Of a stretch of 64,000 nucleotides of DNA, positions 1 to 8,294 are shown piece by piece (the stretch's first letter is position 1; each line of letters starts with the position of its first letter). The DNA comes from JANPBY01 sp963851405 (GTDB taxonomy: Bacteria; Actinomycetota; Actinomycetes; DATJPE01). The stretch spans positions 62,001-126,000 of the forward strand of contig CAWKPB010000007.1 in the NCBI GenBank assembly GCA_963851405.1, written 5' to 3'. The notes below the pieces were generated by a model. That model was not told the origin of the DNA. It saw only the letters and a program-made list of their open reading frames with translations, and made no database searches. Position numbers and translations under genes: made by a program.

Positions 1-246
1 TCCGTTCGCGCCGGCACCACGGTCACGTTCTACGGCAAGGTTCGGCCCAAGTCAGCCACCGTGGTCAAACTCCAACGCAAACAGTCCGGTCAATGGATCA
101 CCAAGCGGTCAGAGACGCCGAAGGCCGGGAAATACAGCATGGGTTGGAAGGCGAAGTCCAAGGTTGACTTCAAGTGGCGAGTGCGGGTGAACGGGCCGAC
201 GTTCACCGCTGACCACAGTCGTACCCTAGTCCTGAAGGTTCGCTAA
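1..246 (+). CDS. C-terminal fragment of a secreted beta-sandwich-type protein (partial, 5' end outside window)
   Basis: The reading frame is open from the first base of the window to the TAA at 244-246, giving 81 visible residues, so this is the tail of a longer gene. The visible part is rich in alternating Val/Thr/Lys/Arg with several Trp (motifs TVTFYGKV, VVKLQRKQ, WRVRVNG). This looks like the last immunoglobulin-like or bacterial surface beta-sandwich repeat found at the end of many secreted actinobacterial proteins. No catalytic motif is visible. It converges on the bkd operon, with 36 bp between the stop codons. An internal ATG or GTG could open a short ORF, but the upstream codons continue the same composition. 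The function of the full protein cannot be judged from this fragment. Confidence 0.6.
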   Translation, partial: SVRAGTTVTFYGKVRPKSATVVKLQRKQSGQWITKRSETPKAGKYSMGWKAKSKVDFKWRVRVNGPTFTADHSRTLVLKVR

Positions 247-282
247 GCATTGCTCGCTTCGCCGTCCGGAACCCCCCAACGG

Positions 283-1728
283 TCACCAGGCAACTGCGGC
301 GGCCGGGTCCTCAAGCACAGCCGCGACGTCGGCTAGGAAGCGCGAGCCGAGAGCTCCGTCGATGTGTCGGTGATCGAAGCTCACGGTGAGTTGGGCGACC
401 ACGCGGGGCTTGACCTTCCCCTTGTGCACCCACGGACGTTGCCGGAAGGCACCCACGCACAGGATGGCTCCCTCCCCGGGATTGATGATCGGCGTGCCGC
501 CGTCGACACCGAAGACGCCCACGTTGGTGATGGTGAACGTTCCGCCACTCAGGTCTGCTGGGGTGGAGCGGCCTTCTCGCGCGGTGCTCACCAAGTCGTC
601 CAGGCCCTCCGAGAGCTCCGGCAAGGACAGCCGGTGGGCGCCCTTGACGTTGGGCACCATCAGCCCCCGGGGGGTGGCGGCCGCTATGCCCAGGTTCACG
701 TAGTCGCGGTAGACAACCTCATTGGTCGCGCCGTCGAAATAGGCGTTGAGATCCGGAGTACGGCGGATCCCGAGCAAGGCGGCCCTGGCCACCAGCAGAA
801 GCGGCCCCACGCGCGCCTGCGCGAAACCTGGGGTGTGGCGCAGCCTCCGCACCAATTTGACCGAGCGGGTCACATCGACCTCGACCCACTCGGTCACATG
901 CGGCGCCGAGAAGGCGCTTCTCACCATGGCGTCGGCCATGTGTTTGCGCACTCCCTTGACCGGCTCCCGTCGTTCGCCATCTGCGAAGACGACCGCCGAG
1001 GCCTCAACCGTTGCGATCTCACCCTCGAGCACTGGCGCCGCTGATGACCGCCCAGTAGCGCGGCGCTTGGCCTCGAGCACATCTTCGCGGGTCACGGTGC
1101 CCTGCGGTCCGGTCGGCGGGACCGAAGGGAGGTCCACACCGAGGTCCTTCGCGAGCTTGCGAACGGGGGGCTTGGCCCGGACCTGACCTTGTCGCGCAAC
1201 AGCCGCCTCGACCGCTCGCCCCACCTCAAGACCACCATGGCGGGTCGGCTGCACGGGCCTCGTCGACCCACCGGCCGGCCGCCGCGGGCGACGGTGCACC
1301 GAGGACTCGCGCACGCCGTACCCGACGAGCACGGCCTCGCGCTTGGGGGCGGCTGGGACGAACTCGGCCGCGCTCTGCCGCGCGCCCAGCTCGGCTGAAT
1401 CGGGAGGAGCAGCGGGTCCTGGGGGCTTCGGCTCCCGCATGGGGGCTGCCGGTTCGGTGATTGGGGATCCCCCGATCGAGCCCGGATCGGTGTCGATGGT
1501 GATGATCGCGGTGCCCACGTCGACCGTCTCCCCCACGGACACATGAAGCGCACTCACTCTCCCCGCGTAGGGGCAGGGGAGCTCCACGGCGGCCTTCGCG
1601 GTCTCCACCTCGACGATCGTCTGATTGACGACGACCGAGTCGCCGACTTCGACGTACCAGGTCAGGATCTCGGCCTCGGTCAGCCCTTCCCCCACGTCGG
1701 GAAGCCGGAAGTCGGCCAGGGTGCCCAT
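283..1728 (-). CDS. bkdC: dihydrolipoamide acyltransferase, E2 of a branched-chain 2-oxoacid dehydrogenase complex
   Basis: 481 residues. An N-terminal lipoyl domain (about 5-80) carries the lipoylated lysine in ETAKAA (K45). A Pro/Ala-rich linker follows, then a peripheral subunit-binding domain (about 185-221, VRKLAKDLGVDL). The C-terminal catalytic domain ends with the acyltransferase motif HRHIDG (H453, D457, G458). E2 transfers the acyl group made by E1 to CoA through its swinging lipoyl arm. The ATG shares one base with the stop of the E1beta gene (TGATG), so the E1alpha-E1beta-E2 genes form one translationally coupled operon. Separate E1alpha and E1beta genes point to a branched-chain (BCKDH) complex rather than the homodimeric AceE type of pyruvate dehydrogenase common in actinobacteria, but an acetoin or pyruvate substrate cannot be excluded. 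No E3 gene is in the window. Confidence 0.93.
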   Translation of the reverse strand: MGTLADFRLPDVGEGLTEAEILTWYVEVGDSVVVNQTIVEVETAKAAVELPCPYAGRVSALHVSVGETVDVGTAIITIDTDPGSIGGSPITEPAAPMREPKPPGPAAPPDSAELGARQSAAEFVPAAPKREAVLVGYGVRESSVHRRPRRPAGGSTRPVQPTRHGGLEVGRAVEAAVARQGQVRAKPPVRKLAKDLGVDLPSVPPTGPQGTVTREDVLEAKRRATGRSSAAPVLEGEIATVEASAVVFADGERREPVKGVRKHMADAMVRSAFSAPHVTEWVEVDVTRSVKLVRRLRHTPGFAQARVGPLLLVARAALLGIRRTPDLNAYFDGATNEVVYRDYVNLGIAAATPRGLMVPNVKGAHRLSLPELSEGLDDLVSTAREGRSTPADLSGGTFTITNVGVFGVDGGTPIINPGEGAILCVGAFRQRPWVHKGKVKPRVVAQLTVSFDHRHIDGALGSRFLADVAAVLEDPAAAVAW

Positions 1729-2705
1729 CAGAACTCCAACACTCGATCGACAGCGTCAAGAACGCGATCGAGATCGGGGAGGTAGTACTCCTCGATCCTG
1801 GACGGCGGGTAGGGCGCGTGGAAACCGCCGACCCTGATGACCGGCGCCTCCAACGAATAGAAGCACCGCTCGTGAACGCGGGCCGCCAACTCCGAACCCA
1901 CCCCGAGCCATACCGGCGCTTCATGAACCACTACGAGCCGTCCCGTTCGTTCGACGGAGGCGCACAGCAAATCGAAGTCGACCGGGGAAAGCGAGCGAAG
2001 GTCGATCACCTCAAGATCGCGGCCCTCCTCCTCAGCAACTGACGCCGCCTCCAGGCAGGTCCGCACCATGGGGCCGTAACAGGCCACGGTCACATCCGTG
2101 CCGGCCCGGGCTGTTCGTGCCGCGAAAAGCGGCAGGGTCGGCTCGACCGTTTCATCGACGTCGGCCTTGTCCCAGTAGCGCCGCTTGGGCTCGAAGAAGA
2201 TGACAGGGTCGTCGCAAGCGACGGCCTGCCGGAGCATCCAGTACGCATCGAGTGGGTGCGACGGCGTGACGACGCGCAGGCCCGGTGTGTGGGCGAAATA
2301 CGCCTCGGGGCTCTCGCTGTGATGTTCGACCGCGCCGATGCCTCCGCCGTATGGGATGCGCACGACCACTGGCATGGGCACCTGCCCGCGAGACCGGGCG
2401 TGCATCTTCGCCAACTGACTGACGATCTGGTCGTAGGCCGGATAGACGAAACCGTCGAACTGGATCTCCACGATCGGGCGGAAACCCCGCATCGCCAAAC
2501 CGATGGCGGTCCCGAGAATCGCACTCTCCGCGAGGGGCGTGTCGATGACGCGCTGCTCGCCGAAATCCTTCTGCAAGCCATCGGTGACCCGGAAGACACC
2601 ACCGAGCTTTCCGACGTCCTCTCCCATGATCAGCGTGCGGTCATTGGACTCCAGGCAGCGCCGTAGGCTGAGGTTGAGTGCCTTCGCCAACGTCAAGGTG
2701 GTCAC
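1728..2705 (-). CDS. bkdB: 2-oxoacid dehydrogenase E1 component, beta subunit
   Basis: 325 residues, the normal length for the transketolase-like beta subunit of heterotetrameric E1. The N-terminal half shows the Pyr domain (MGEDVGKLGGVFRVTDGL, then DTPLAESAI, then GFRPIVEIQF), and the C-terminal half shows the transketolase C domain (EVIDLRSLSPVD, VVVHEAP). Together with the alpha subunit it binds thiamine diphosphate and decarboxylates a branched-chain 2-oxoacid, passing the acyl group to the lipoyl arm of E2. Its start overlaps the E1alpha stop by 4 bases (2702-2705) and its stop overlaps the E2 start, consistent with strict co-translation and equal stoichiometry. Confidence 0.94.
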   Translation of the reverse strand: MTTLTLAKALNLSLRRCLESNDRTLIMGEDVGKLGGVFRVTDGLQKDFGEQRVIDTPLAESAILGTAIGLAMRGFRPIVEIQFDGFVYPAYDQIVSQLAKMHARSRGQVPMPVVVRIPYGGGIGAVEHHSESPEAYFAHTPGLRVVTPSHPLDAYWMLRQAVACDDPVIFFEPKRRYWDKADVDETVEPTLPLFAARTARAGTDVTVACYGPMVRTCLEAASVAEEEGRDLEVIDLRSLSPVDFDLLCASVERTGRLVVVHEAPVWLGVGSELAARVHERCFYSLEAPVIRVGGFHAPYPPSRIEEYYLPDLDRVLDAVDRVLEF

Positions 2706-3823
2706 CGGGCACCGCCGCTCGCCGGTTCAAAGGATGACAAGTACTCCGCGAACTGCGCGCGCTCCTCCGCGACCAGGGCATGCGGCTCGGCATACGCGTG
2801 ATCGAAGATCTCTAGAGGATCCGGATCGGGCAGTGCGCGGCACCCCTCCCGGAGTCGGACCGCCAGCGCCTCTGACTCCTCGTCCAACTCATCGAAGAAA
2901 CCCTGATCCACGATCTGGCTTTTCCAAAGAAATGACCGCACCCGCTCGATCGGGTCCTTGAGCTTCCACGCTTCTAGATCACTGGCCAGCCGGTACCGCG
3001 TGGGGTCGTCCGACGTCGTGTGCGCGCCCATGCGGTAGGTGAAGGCCTCGATGAGCGTCGGTCCACCGCCCTCGCGGGCTGTTTGCAGGTGGCGCCTGGT
3101 TACGGCGAGCACCGCGAGGACGTCGTTGCCGTCCACGCGCACCCCATGGAAGCCGAAGCCGTGCGCCCGGCGATACAAGGGGATCTTGGTCTGCTTCTCG
3201 AGGGGTTCGGAGATGGCCCACTGGTTGTTCTGACAGAAAAAGACGACCGGGGCATTGAAGACGCTGGCCCAGATGAAGGACTCGTTGACGTCGCCTTGGC
3301 TCGACGCTCCGTCACCGAAGTAGGCGACGACGGCGCTGGTCTGATCGGACTGACCGGCGCGCGACACCTCCATCTGCAGACCCATGGCATAACCGACGGC
3401 GTGCAGGCACTGGTTCCCGATGACAATCGTGTAGAGGGCGAAGTTCCGCTCGTGCGGGTCCCATCCTCCGTTGCTCACCCCGCGGAAGAGGCCAAGCAGC
3501 GACAGCGGGTCCACGCCGCGCGTGAGTGCCACACCATGCTCCCGGTAGGTCGGAAACGCGAAGTCGTCCCCGGACATCGCTCGGCCGGACCCGACCTGGG
3601 CGGCCTCCTGTCCCAAGCAGCCAGCCCAAAGCCCGAGCTCTCCCTGGCGCTGGAGGGCCGTGGCCTCCAAATCGACCCGGCGGGTCAGTACCAGGTCCCG
3701 GTAGAGCGATCGGTAGTCCTCGTCGGCGAGGTCCAACTCATAGTCGGGATGATGGACGCGTTCGCCTTCGGGCGTGAGCAACTGGACGAGTTCGACGCGC
3801 CCATCCCCAACGATGTCGGACAC
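2702..3823 (-). CDS. bkdA: 2-oxoacid dehydrogenase E1 component, alpha subunit
   Basis: 373 residues. The thiamine diphosphate binding motif runs from GDG (170-172, in YFGDGASSQGD) to QNN (198-200), and the phosphorylation-loop-like segment YRMGAHTTSDDPTRYR is present. It is the cofactor-binding subunit of the E1 decarboxylase and first gene of the bkd operon. The GTG start at 3823 is supported by an AGGAGG site 5-6 bases upstream. The 195 bp between it and the divergent hydrolase gene must hold its promoter. I see no AsnC/Lrp regulator gene beside it, unlike many bkd loci. Confidence 0.94.
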   Translation of the reverse strand: MSDIVGDGRVELVQLLTPEGERVHHPDYELDLADEDYRSLYRDLVLTRRVDLEATALQRQGELGLWAGCLGQEAAQVGSGRAMSGDDFAFPTYREHGVALTRGVDPLSLLGLFRGVSNGGWDPHERNFALYTIVIGNQCLHAVGYAMGLQMEVSRAGQSDQTSAVVAYFGDGASSQGDVNESFIWASVFNAPVVFFCQNNQWAISEPLEKQTKIPLYRRAHGFGFHGVRVDGNDVLAVLAVTRRHLQTAREGGGPTLIEAFTYRMGAHTTSDDPTRYRLASDLEAWKLKDPIERVRSFLWKSQIVDQGFFDELDEESEALAVRLREGCRALPDPDPLEIFDHAYAEPHALVAEERAQFAEYLSSFEPASGGAR

Positions 3824-4018
3824 TTCGCCTCCTGGTCACATCCACGATCCCCGGGATCGCCGGGTACTTGGCCATCGGCATCCGCGCGTCGCGCGCGATC
3901 GTGGGCGCGCCCAGCACGGCTGTCGATCCCATCCTGGCACCAGTGCAGGTGGCGGGGCGACCGGCCCGACGCATGACCACGCGGCAGCGGGGCCCAGCGA
4001 CCGTGCGAAGGTGGCGGC

Positions 4019-4825
4019 ATGCCAGTCATCAGGGATCGCGTCGTGACCACGTGCGTGGGAGACGCACGCGTGTGGACGGGCGGGCACGGGCCGACGCTTC
4101 TGTTGCTCCACGGTGGTTGCGGGGACGCCGCCGTCCACTGGGAAAGAGTCTGGACCTCGTTGGCGGACCACTTCACGATCGTGGCACCCGACCTCCCTGG
4201 TTTCGGCGCCAGCCCAGCGATCACCCCTAGCTCGTTCGCCAACCTCGTGACCTTCGCCAGCGATCTCCTGAAGTCCCTGGGCGCCGATGGTCCGACCACC
4301 GTGGTCGGCAATTCCTTCGGCGGCGCCTTGGCGCGTCTCCTCGCGGCCAACCACCCCGAGCAGGTCGGCGCCCTCGTCCTCGCCGATGGCGGGTTGATCC
4401 CGCGGATCCCGCTTTGGACCGCACCGCTGATCGCCGCGTCCGGACTGAACCCGGTGTTCGATCTCATCCGCGGCATCGCGTACTCCCCGCGCGGGCTCGA
4501 GCGCATGGTGGCCAATCCCGCCACCCTGACGGCCGAGTTGCGCACCCGGATGGCGGCCGATGCCGAGGCCTTCGTGGCCAGCATGCGCCAGACAGCGCTC
4601 GAATCGGTTCCAGCGCTAGATGTTCCGACCCAGCCCACGCTGATCCTGTGGGGCGCCGAGGATCACCTGACGCCACCCCGCGTTGCTCGTACGGTCAACC
4701 AGCAGATCCCCGGGTCTCGAGTCGTCGTGATGATCGGTGCCGGGCACATGCCCATGCTCGAACGGTCCGCGGCCTTCGTTCGCGAGATCGTCGCCTTTGC
4801 CGGTGCGAATGCCGACGACGCGTGA
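4019..4825 (+). CDS. alpha/beta hydrolase
   Basis: 268 residues with the full alpha/beta hydrolase signature: oxyanion segment LLLHGG (28-33), nucleophile elbow GNSFGG (Ser99), acid in WGAEDHLTPP (Asp215) and catalytic His in GAGHMPML (His243). It is probably cytoplasmic, because there is no signal peptide. The substrate is unknown; the cap region between Gly130 and Asp200 is moderately hydrophobic, as in ester or C-C bond hydrolases of small molecules. The ATG has a GAAGGTGG ribosome site upstream. Its TGA overlaps the GTG of the following EamA transporter (GTGA), so the two are probably co-expressed; whether the hydrolase product is exported is only an inference. It is divergent from the bkd operon. 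Confidence 0.88.
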   Translation: MPVIRDRVVTTCVGDARVWTGGHGPTLLLLHGGCGDAAVHWERVWTSLADHFTIVAPDLPGFGASPAITPSSFANLVTFASDLLKSLGADGPTTVVGNSFGGALARLLAANHPEQVGALVLADGGLIPRIPLWTAPLIAASGLNPVFDLIRGIAYSPRGLERMVANPATLTAELRTRMAADAEAFVASMRQTALESVPALDVPTQPTLILWGAEDHLTPPRVARTVNQQIPGSRVVVMIGAGHMPMLERSAAFVREIVAFAGANADDA

Positions 4826-5745
4826 CGGGTACCACCGGGCTCGCACCAGCCAGCACCGGTCACGTGTGGACGGCCTTGTCGGTCGTCTATGTCGTTTGGG
4901 GTTCGACCTATCTCGGTATCGCCGTACTCATCGAGTCCATGCCACCGCTCACCTCGATGGGAGCCAGATTCCTGACGGCGGGTGCCCTTCTCTCGGCCTT
5001 CGTCGCCGTCCGCCGCGGGAGACAGGCTCTGCGCATCACCACCCGCCAGCTGGCCGCGACCAGCCTGATCGCCTTCTTGTTGCTGGGAATGGGCCTGGGC
5101 GGGGTCACCCTGGCGGAGGCGTACATCCCCTCAGGGCTCGCCGCTCTACTCGTGGCCGCCATGCCGCTGTGGGTCGTCGTGATTCGCCGGTTGGCCGGTG
5201 ACCACCCGGCTCGGTCGACCATCGCGGGCGTGGTCGTGGGGTTCGCAGGCATCACGGTGCTTGTCCTCCCGGGCGGGTTTACCGGCGGCGCCGAGTTGGC
5301 AGCCGTGGGGATCGTGCTCCTAGGCACTGTCTGCTGGGCGCTCGGGTCATTCCTCTCGCCCAAGCTCGCGCTCCCGAGGAACGCCCTGGTCCTCACGTGC
5401 TACGAGATGATCTGTGGCGGTCTGATCCTGGTTTTCGGCGGCCTGCTTCGAGGCGAAACCATCGACGCGTCCGCCTTTACCCAGCGATCGATGGCGGCCT
5501 GGATGTATCTGGTCTTCGTGGGGTCCCTCGTCGGCTTTACGGCCTTCGTCTGGCTGATCGGACATGCACCACTGTCTCTGGCCTCGACGTATGCCTACGT
5601 GAATCCGATCGTGGCCGTATTGCTAGGCGCCGCGATCTTGTCGGAGCCAGTCACGCGGTGGACGGTGTTCGGGGGAGCCATCGTCGTCACCGGCGTGATG
5701 TTGGTGGTCCGGGGCGAACGTCCGCCGACCCCGACTCCACCCTGA
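4822..5745 (+). CDS. EamA/DMT-superfamily transporter
   Basis: 307 residues, the standard length for a 10-helix drug/metabolite transporter made of two EamA repeats (about 14-143 and 155-290). Typical markers are VVWGSTYLGIA in helix 1, the Pro/Gly-rich end of repeat 1, and TYAYVNPIVAVLLG with ILSEPVT in repeat 2. It sits in the cytoplasmic membrane and likely exports a small metabolite such as an amino acid; the substrate is unknown. The start chosen is the GTG that overlaps the hydrolase stop by 4 bases. A longer frame opens upstream but only as a shadow of the hydrolase gene. It converges on the aminotransferase gene with just 2 bp between stop codons. Confidence 0.88.
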   Translation: MTGTTGLAPASTGHVWTALSVVYVVWGSTYLGIAVLIESMPPLTSMGARFLTAGALLSAFVAVRRGRQALRITTRQLAATSLIAFLLLGMGLGGVTLAEAYIPSGLAALLVAAMPLWVVVIRRLAGDHPARSTIAGVVVGFAGITVLVLPGGFTGGAELAAVGIVLLGTVCWALGSFLSPKLALPRNALVLTCYEMICGGLILVFGGLLRGETIDASAFTQRSMAAWMYLVFVGSLVGFTAFVWLIGHAPLSLASTYAYVNPIVAVLLGAAILSEPVTRWTVFGGAIVVTGVMLVVRGERPPTPTPP

Positions 5746-5747
5746 GT

Positions 5748-6806
5748 TCAGCCGAAGCTTCGGGCGACCTCGATCAGCCGATCGGACGCCTCCGGCTCGC
5801 CGATAGTGGCGCGAACGCCCTCCCCAGCGAAGGGGCGGACCATCACGCCGGCGGACGCACACGCCTCCGCAAAAGGGACGGCGCGATCGCCAAGCGGCAG
5901 CCAGACGAAGTTGGCGTGCGTGGGGGCGAGGTCCCATCCAGCGGTGCTCAGGGCCGCGACGACACGATCCCGCTCCAGCACGAGGGCGTCCACGCGGGCC
6001 AACAGCTCAGCCTCAGCATCGAGGGACGCGATCGCCGCCTCCTGAGCGAGCGTGCTCACTCCGAACGGCACCGCGGTCTTACGCAGCGCGTCGGCGACCG
6101 GGGGGTGCGCGATGGCGTAGCCCACGCGCAGGCCGGCCAGACCGTACGCCTTGGAGAACGTCCGAAGGACCGCAACGTTCGCGCGATCGCGGTAGAGGTC
6201 GATCCCATCGGGGATGGACGGGTCGCGGATGAACTCGCGATACGCCTCATCAATCACGACCAGAACATCCGACGGCACGACGTCCAGGAACGCCTCAAGC
6301 GGCCCTCGGGCGACTGCCGTTCCCGTCGGGTTGTTGGGATTGCAGACGAGGACCAACCGAGTTCGTTCGGTCATTGCCGCCGCCATCGCCTCGAGGTCGT
6401 GGGTTGCTCCATCCGCGAGGGCTACCTGGATGGCCGTCGCTCCCGCGATTCGGACGATGATCGGATACGCCTCGAAGGAGCGCCAAGCGAAGATCACCTC
6501 ATCGCCTGGTCCAGCGACGGCCTGAACGATTTGCTGGCAAACGCCGACCGACCCGGTACCGACGGCGAGGTGGCCAGCCGGGACGTCGAAGCGCTCGGCC
6601 AACCGGTTGACCAGGGCGGATGAGGCGAAGTCCGGATACCGATTGATGCTCTCCGCCGCCCGCGCCAACGCGGCCTCCACGCTGGGCAGCGGGGGATAGG
6701 GGTTTTCGTTGGAGGAGATCTTGTACGCGCCCGACGGCGCCGGCCGCCCAGCTCGATAGTCGGGCACGCCAGCCATCTCCGGCCTCAGCCGAACAGGTGA
6801 AGACAC
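5748..6806 (-). CDS. HisC-family PLP aminotransferase (histidinol-phosphate or aromatic amino acid)
   Basis: About 352 residues from the GTG at 6806. The fold-type I aminotransferase motifs are ISSNENPYPPL, CNPNNPTGT, VIDEAYREF and the PLP-binding lysine in RTFSKAYGLAG (about K219), followed by GLRVGYA. This is the HisC/Pat branch that swaps the amino group between glutamate and histidinol phosphate or phenylpyruvate/hydroxyphenylpyruvate. No other his or aro gene lies nearby, and actinobacteria often carry a stand-alone paralogue working as the phenylalanine aminotransferase (Pat, as Rv3772), so that role is the more likely one. A TTG at 6830 would add 8 residues; the GTG gives the usual family length. 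The function assignment between HisC and Pat is inference. Confidence 0.85.
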   Translation of the reverse strand: MSSPVRLRPEMAGVPDYRAGRPAPSGAYKISSNENPYPPLPSVEAALARAAESINRYPDFASSALVNRLAERFDVPAGHLAVGTGSVGVCQQIVQAVAGPGDEVIFAWRSFEAYPIIVRIAGATAIQVALADGATHDLEAMAAAMTERTRLVLVCNPNNPTGTAVARGPLEAFLDVVPSDVLVVIDEAYREFIRDPSIPDGIDLYRDRANVAVLRTFSKAYGLAGLRVGYAIAHPPVADALRKTAVPFGVSTLAQEAAIASLDAEAELLARVDALVLERDRVVAALSTAGWDLAPTHANFVWLPLGDRAVPFAEACASAGVMVRPFAGEGVRATIGEPEASDRLIEVARSFG

Positions 6807-6935
6807 CACAACAGCGTAGAGCTCGTTCAAGGCGGGGCTGGAGCCAGCCGAAGAAGTGATGGGGGTCGATCCACGCCCGGCAACGCCCTGTCTTTGTCAT
6901 TGCTGTCATCACACTGTGGGGGAAGGAACCAGACC

Positions 6936-7574
6936 ATGGACGACCTGCTAGCCGAATTTGAGCGGCCGCGTCAGGAAACGCCTGAAGACAAGCAGCGCCG
7001 ACGACGGCTGTTCGCCGCCTTCGGCATCGCCGGGCTCTCGCTCGTGACACTCGGTGGTCTCACGACCAACGCGCTGTTCACGGACACCGACTCGGCCAAC
7101 AGCGGGGCCTTCGTCACCGGCACGCTGGATCTGACCGCTTCGCCCACGCCCGTGGACTTCAACGCGGGGAACATGGCGCCCGGCGACACCGTCTACGGCG
7201 CTCTGAATGTCGACAACAGCGGCACGTTGGCGCTGCGCTATTCAGCGTCCGCGACGGCAACTGATCCGGACTCGAAGGGGCTCCGTGCCCAACTGGACTT
7301 CGAGGTGTACTCGGGCGTCGGTGCTGTTGCCTGCGGCAACGGAAACCTTGGCGCTGGAACCGTGATCGACGCATCCGCACCGATCGGGGCCGGGCGCACC
7401 CTGTTCGGCAACTCAGCTCCTGGCGCGGATGCCGGGGACCGGACGCTGTCCGCGGCCGCCAACGAGGACCTGTGCTTCGTGGCAACCCTGCCGCTAGCGA
7501 CGGGCAACGCGTTCCAGAACGCTACGACGACGGTGACGTTCACCTTCGACGCAGAGCAGACCAAGAACAACTAA
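6936..7574 (+). CDS. TasA/camelysin-like secreted protein with SipW-type signal peptide
   Basis: 212 residues. An Arg-rich segment (21-24) is followed by one hydrophobic helix (about 25-44) and then the pattern ALFTDTDSANSGAF, the signature of the SipW-cognate signal class. After it comes a beta-rich domain with features of the TasA/CalY (M73) family: FNAGNMAPGDTVYG and VDNSGTLALRYS. These proteins are processed by the SipW signal peptidase and in Bacillus form extracellular fibres. The ATG at 6936 has an AAGGA ribosome site; an upstream in-frame ATG at 6894 lacks one. The SipW peptidase gene follows after 21 bp. A matrix-fibre or surface role is inferred from the family; sequence identity to TasA itself looks low. 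Confidence 0.8.
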   Translation: MDDLLAEFERPRQETPEDKQRRRRLFAAFGIAGLSLVTLGGLTTNALFTDTDSANSGAFVTGTLDLTASPTPVDFNAGNMAPGDTVYGALNVDNSGTLALRYSASATATDPDSKGLRAQLDFEVYSGVGAVACGNGNLGAGTVIDASAPIGAGRTLFGNSAPGADAGDRTLSAAANEDLCFVATLPLATGNAFQNATTTVTFTFDAEQTKNN

Positions 7575-7595
7575 GTCGACCCGGGGCGGGATCTC

Positions 7596-8294
7596 GTGAG
7601 CAGGTTCAGCGTTCTTTGGGGTCGAGGGGCCCAGCGGTGGAGTTTTCGCGCCGTCTTCCTCCTCTTCCTCGGAGTCGCGTTCCTGTCCTACGGGATCCCG
7701 CTCTGGTACGACCTGCAGGGTCAGCGCATCTTGATCGTGACCAGCGGGTCGATGGCGCGCCAGCCCGACCAGCCCGTCGAACCGGGCCAGTTCAACGCGG
7801 GCGACGCAGTCGTGATCACCCCGATTGCGCCAACGGAGCTCCAGATCGGCCAGGTGGTCACCTACTGGGACACCGAGGCCAAGACAGTGACCGTTGGGGA
7901 CACCGAGGTCGAGCGACACCTGACCACCCACCGGATCATCGATCTGGTCAAGCGGCCCCAACTCGAAAACAACACCGGCGCCCCCCTGGTGGACCGCAAC
8001 GACAATGCGGTGATGGTCGAATACATCCGGACCAAGGGTGACAGCAACCGTGCACCGGACCCCAACCTGACGCCGGTCAGCAACGTGCGCGGTGTCGTGG
8101 CTGGGGTGAAGCCCGGATGGGGATACTTCCTCGGCTACGCCCACTCCCCGATCGGGCGTTTCCTGGTGTTCGCGCCCGCGCTGATCCTGCTGCTCGCTGC
8201 CGAGATGCTCTCCTGGCGCCGCCGCCCAGAACCCGAACCACTCCCTTCGAGGCCAACCCGGGGGAAGCGCGATGCGCTCGCAACTCCCGCGTGA
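7596..8294 (+). CDS. sipW: SipW-type (ER-type) signal peptidase I
   Basis: 232 residues with a membrane helix at each end (about 18-37 and 186-206), as in SipW. The catalytic serine is in TSGSM (Ser52). The residue that is Lys in ordinary bacterial signal peptidases is a His here (THRI, His112), and TKGDSN (Asp149) supplies the acid, so this is the eukaryotic/archaeal Ser-His-Asp type. It should release the TasA-like protein before it and the LamG protein after it, both of which carry the matching signal peptide. The GTG start at 7596 lies in the same transcription unit. It does not replace the housekeeping LepB, which is not in this window. Confidence 0.87.
   Translation: MSRFSVLWGRGAQRWSFRAVFLLFLGVAFLSYGIPLWYDLQGQRILIVTSGSMARQPDQPVEPGQFNAGDAVVITPIAPTELQIGQVVTYWDTEAKTVTVGDTEVERHLTTHRIIDLVKRPQLENNTGAPLVDRNDNAVMVEYIRTKGDSNRAPDPNLTPVSNVRGVVAGVKPGWGYFLGYAHSPIGRFLVFAPALILLLAAEMLSWRRRPEPEPLPSRPTRGKRDALATPA

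Noticed and set aside
364..1186. Long plus-strand frames opposite the E2 gene
   Set aside because: They are high-GC shadow frames of bkdC: Arg/His/Pro-rich, with no motif or ribosome site, while the minus strand has a complete E2.
3685..4638. Minus-strand frame of 317 codons across the bkdA/hydrolase gap
   Set aside because: It covers the start of two well-supported genes and its product has no domain-like composition. The short part in the gap (3824-4018) has weak hexapeptide-like residues but no start or ribosome site.
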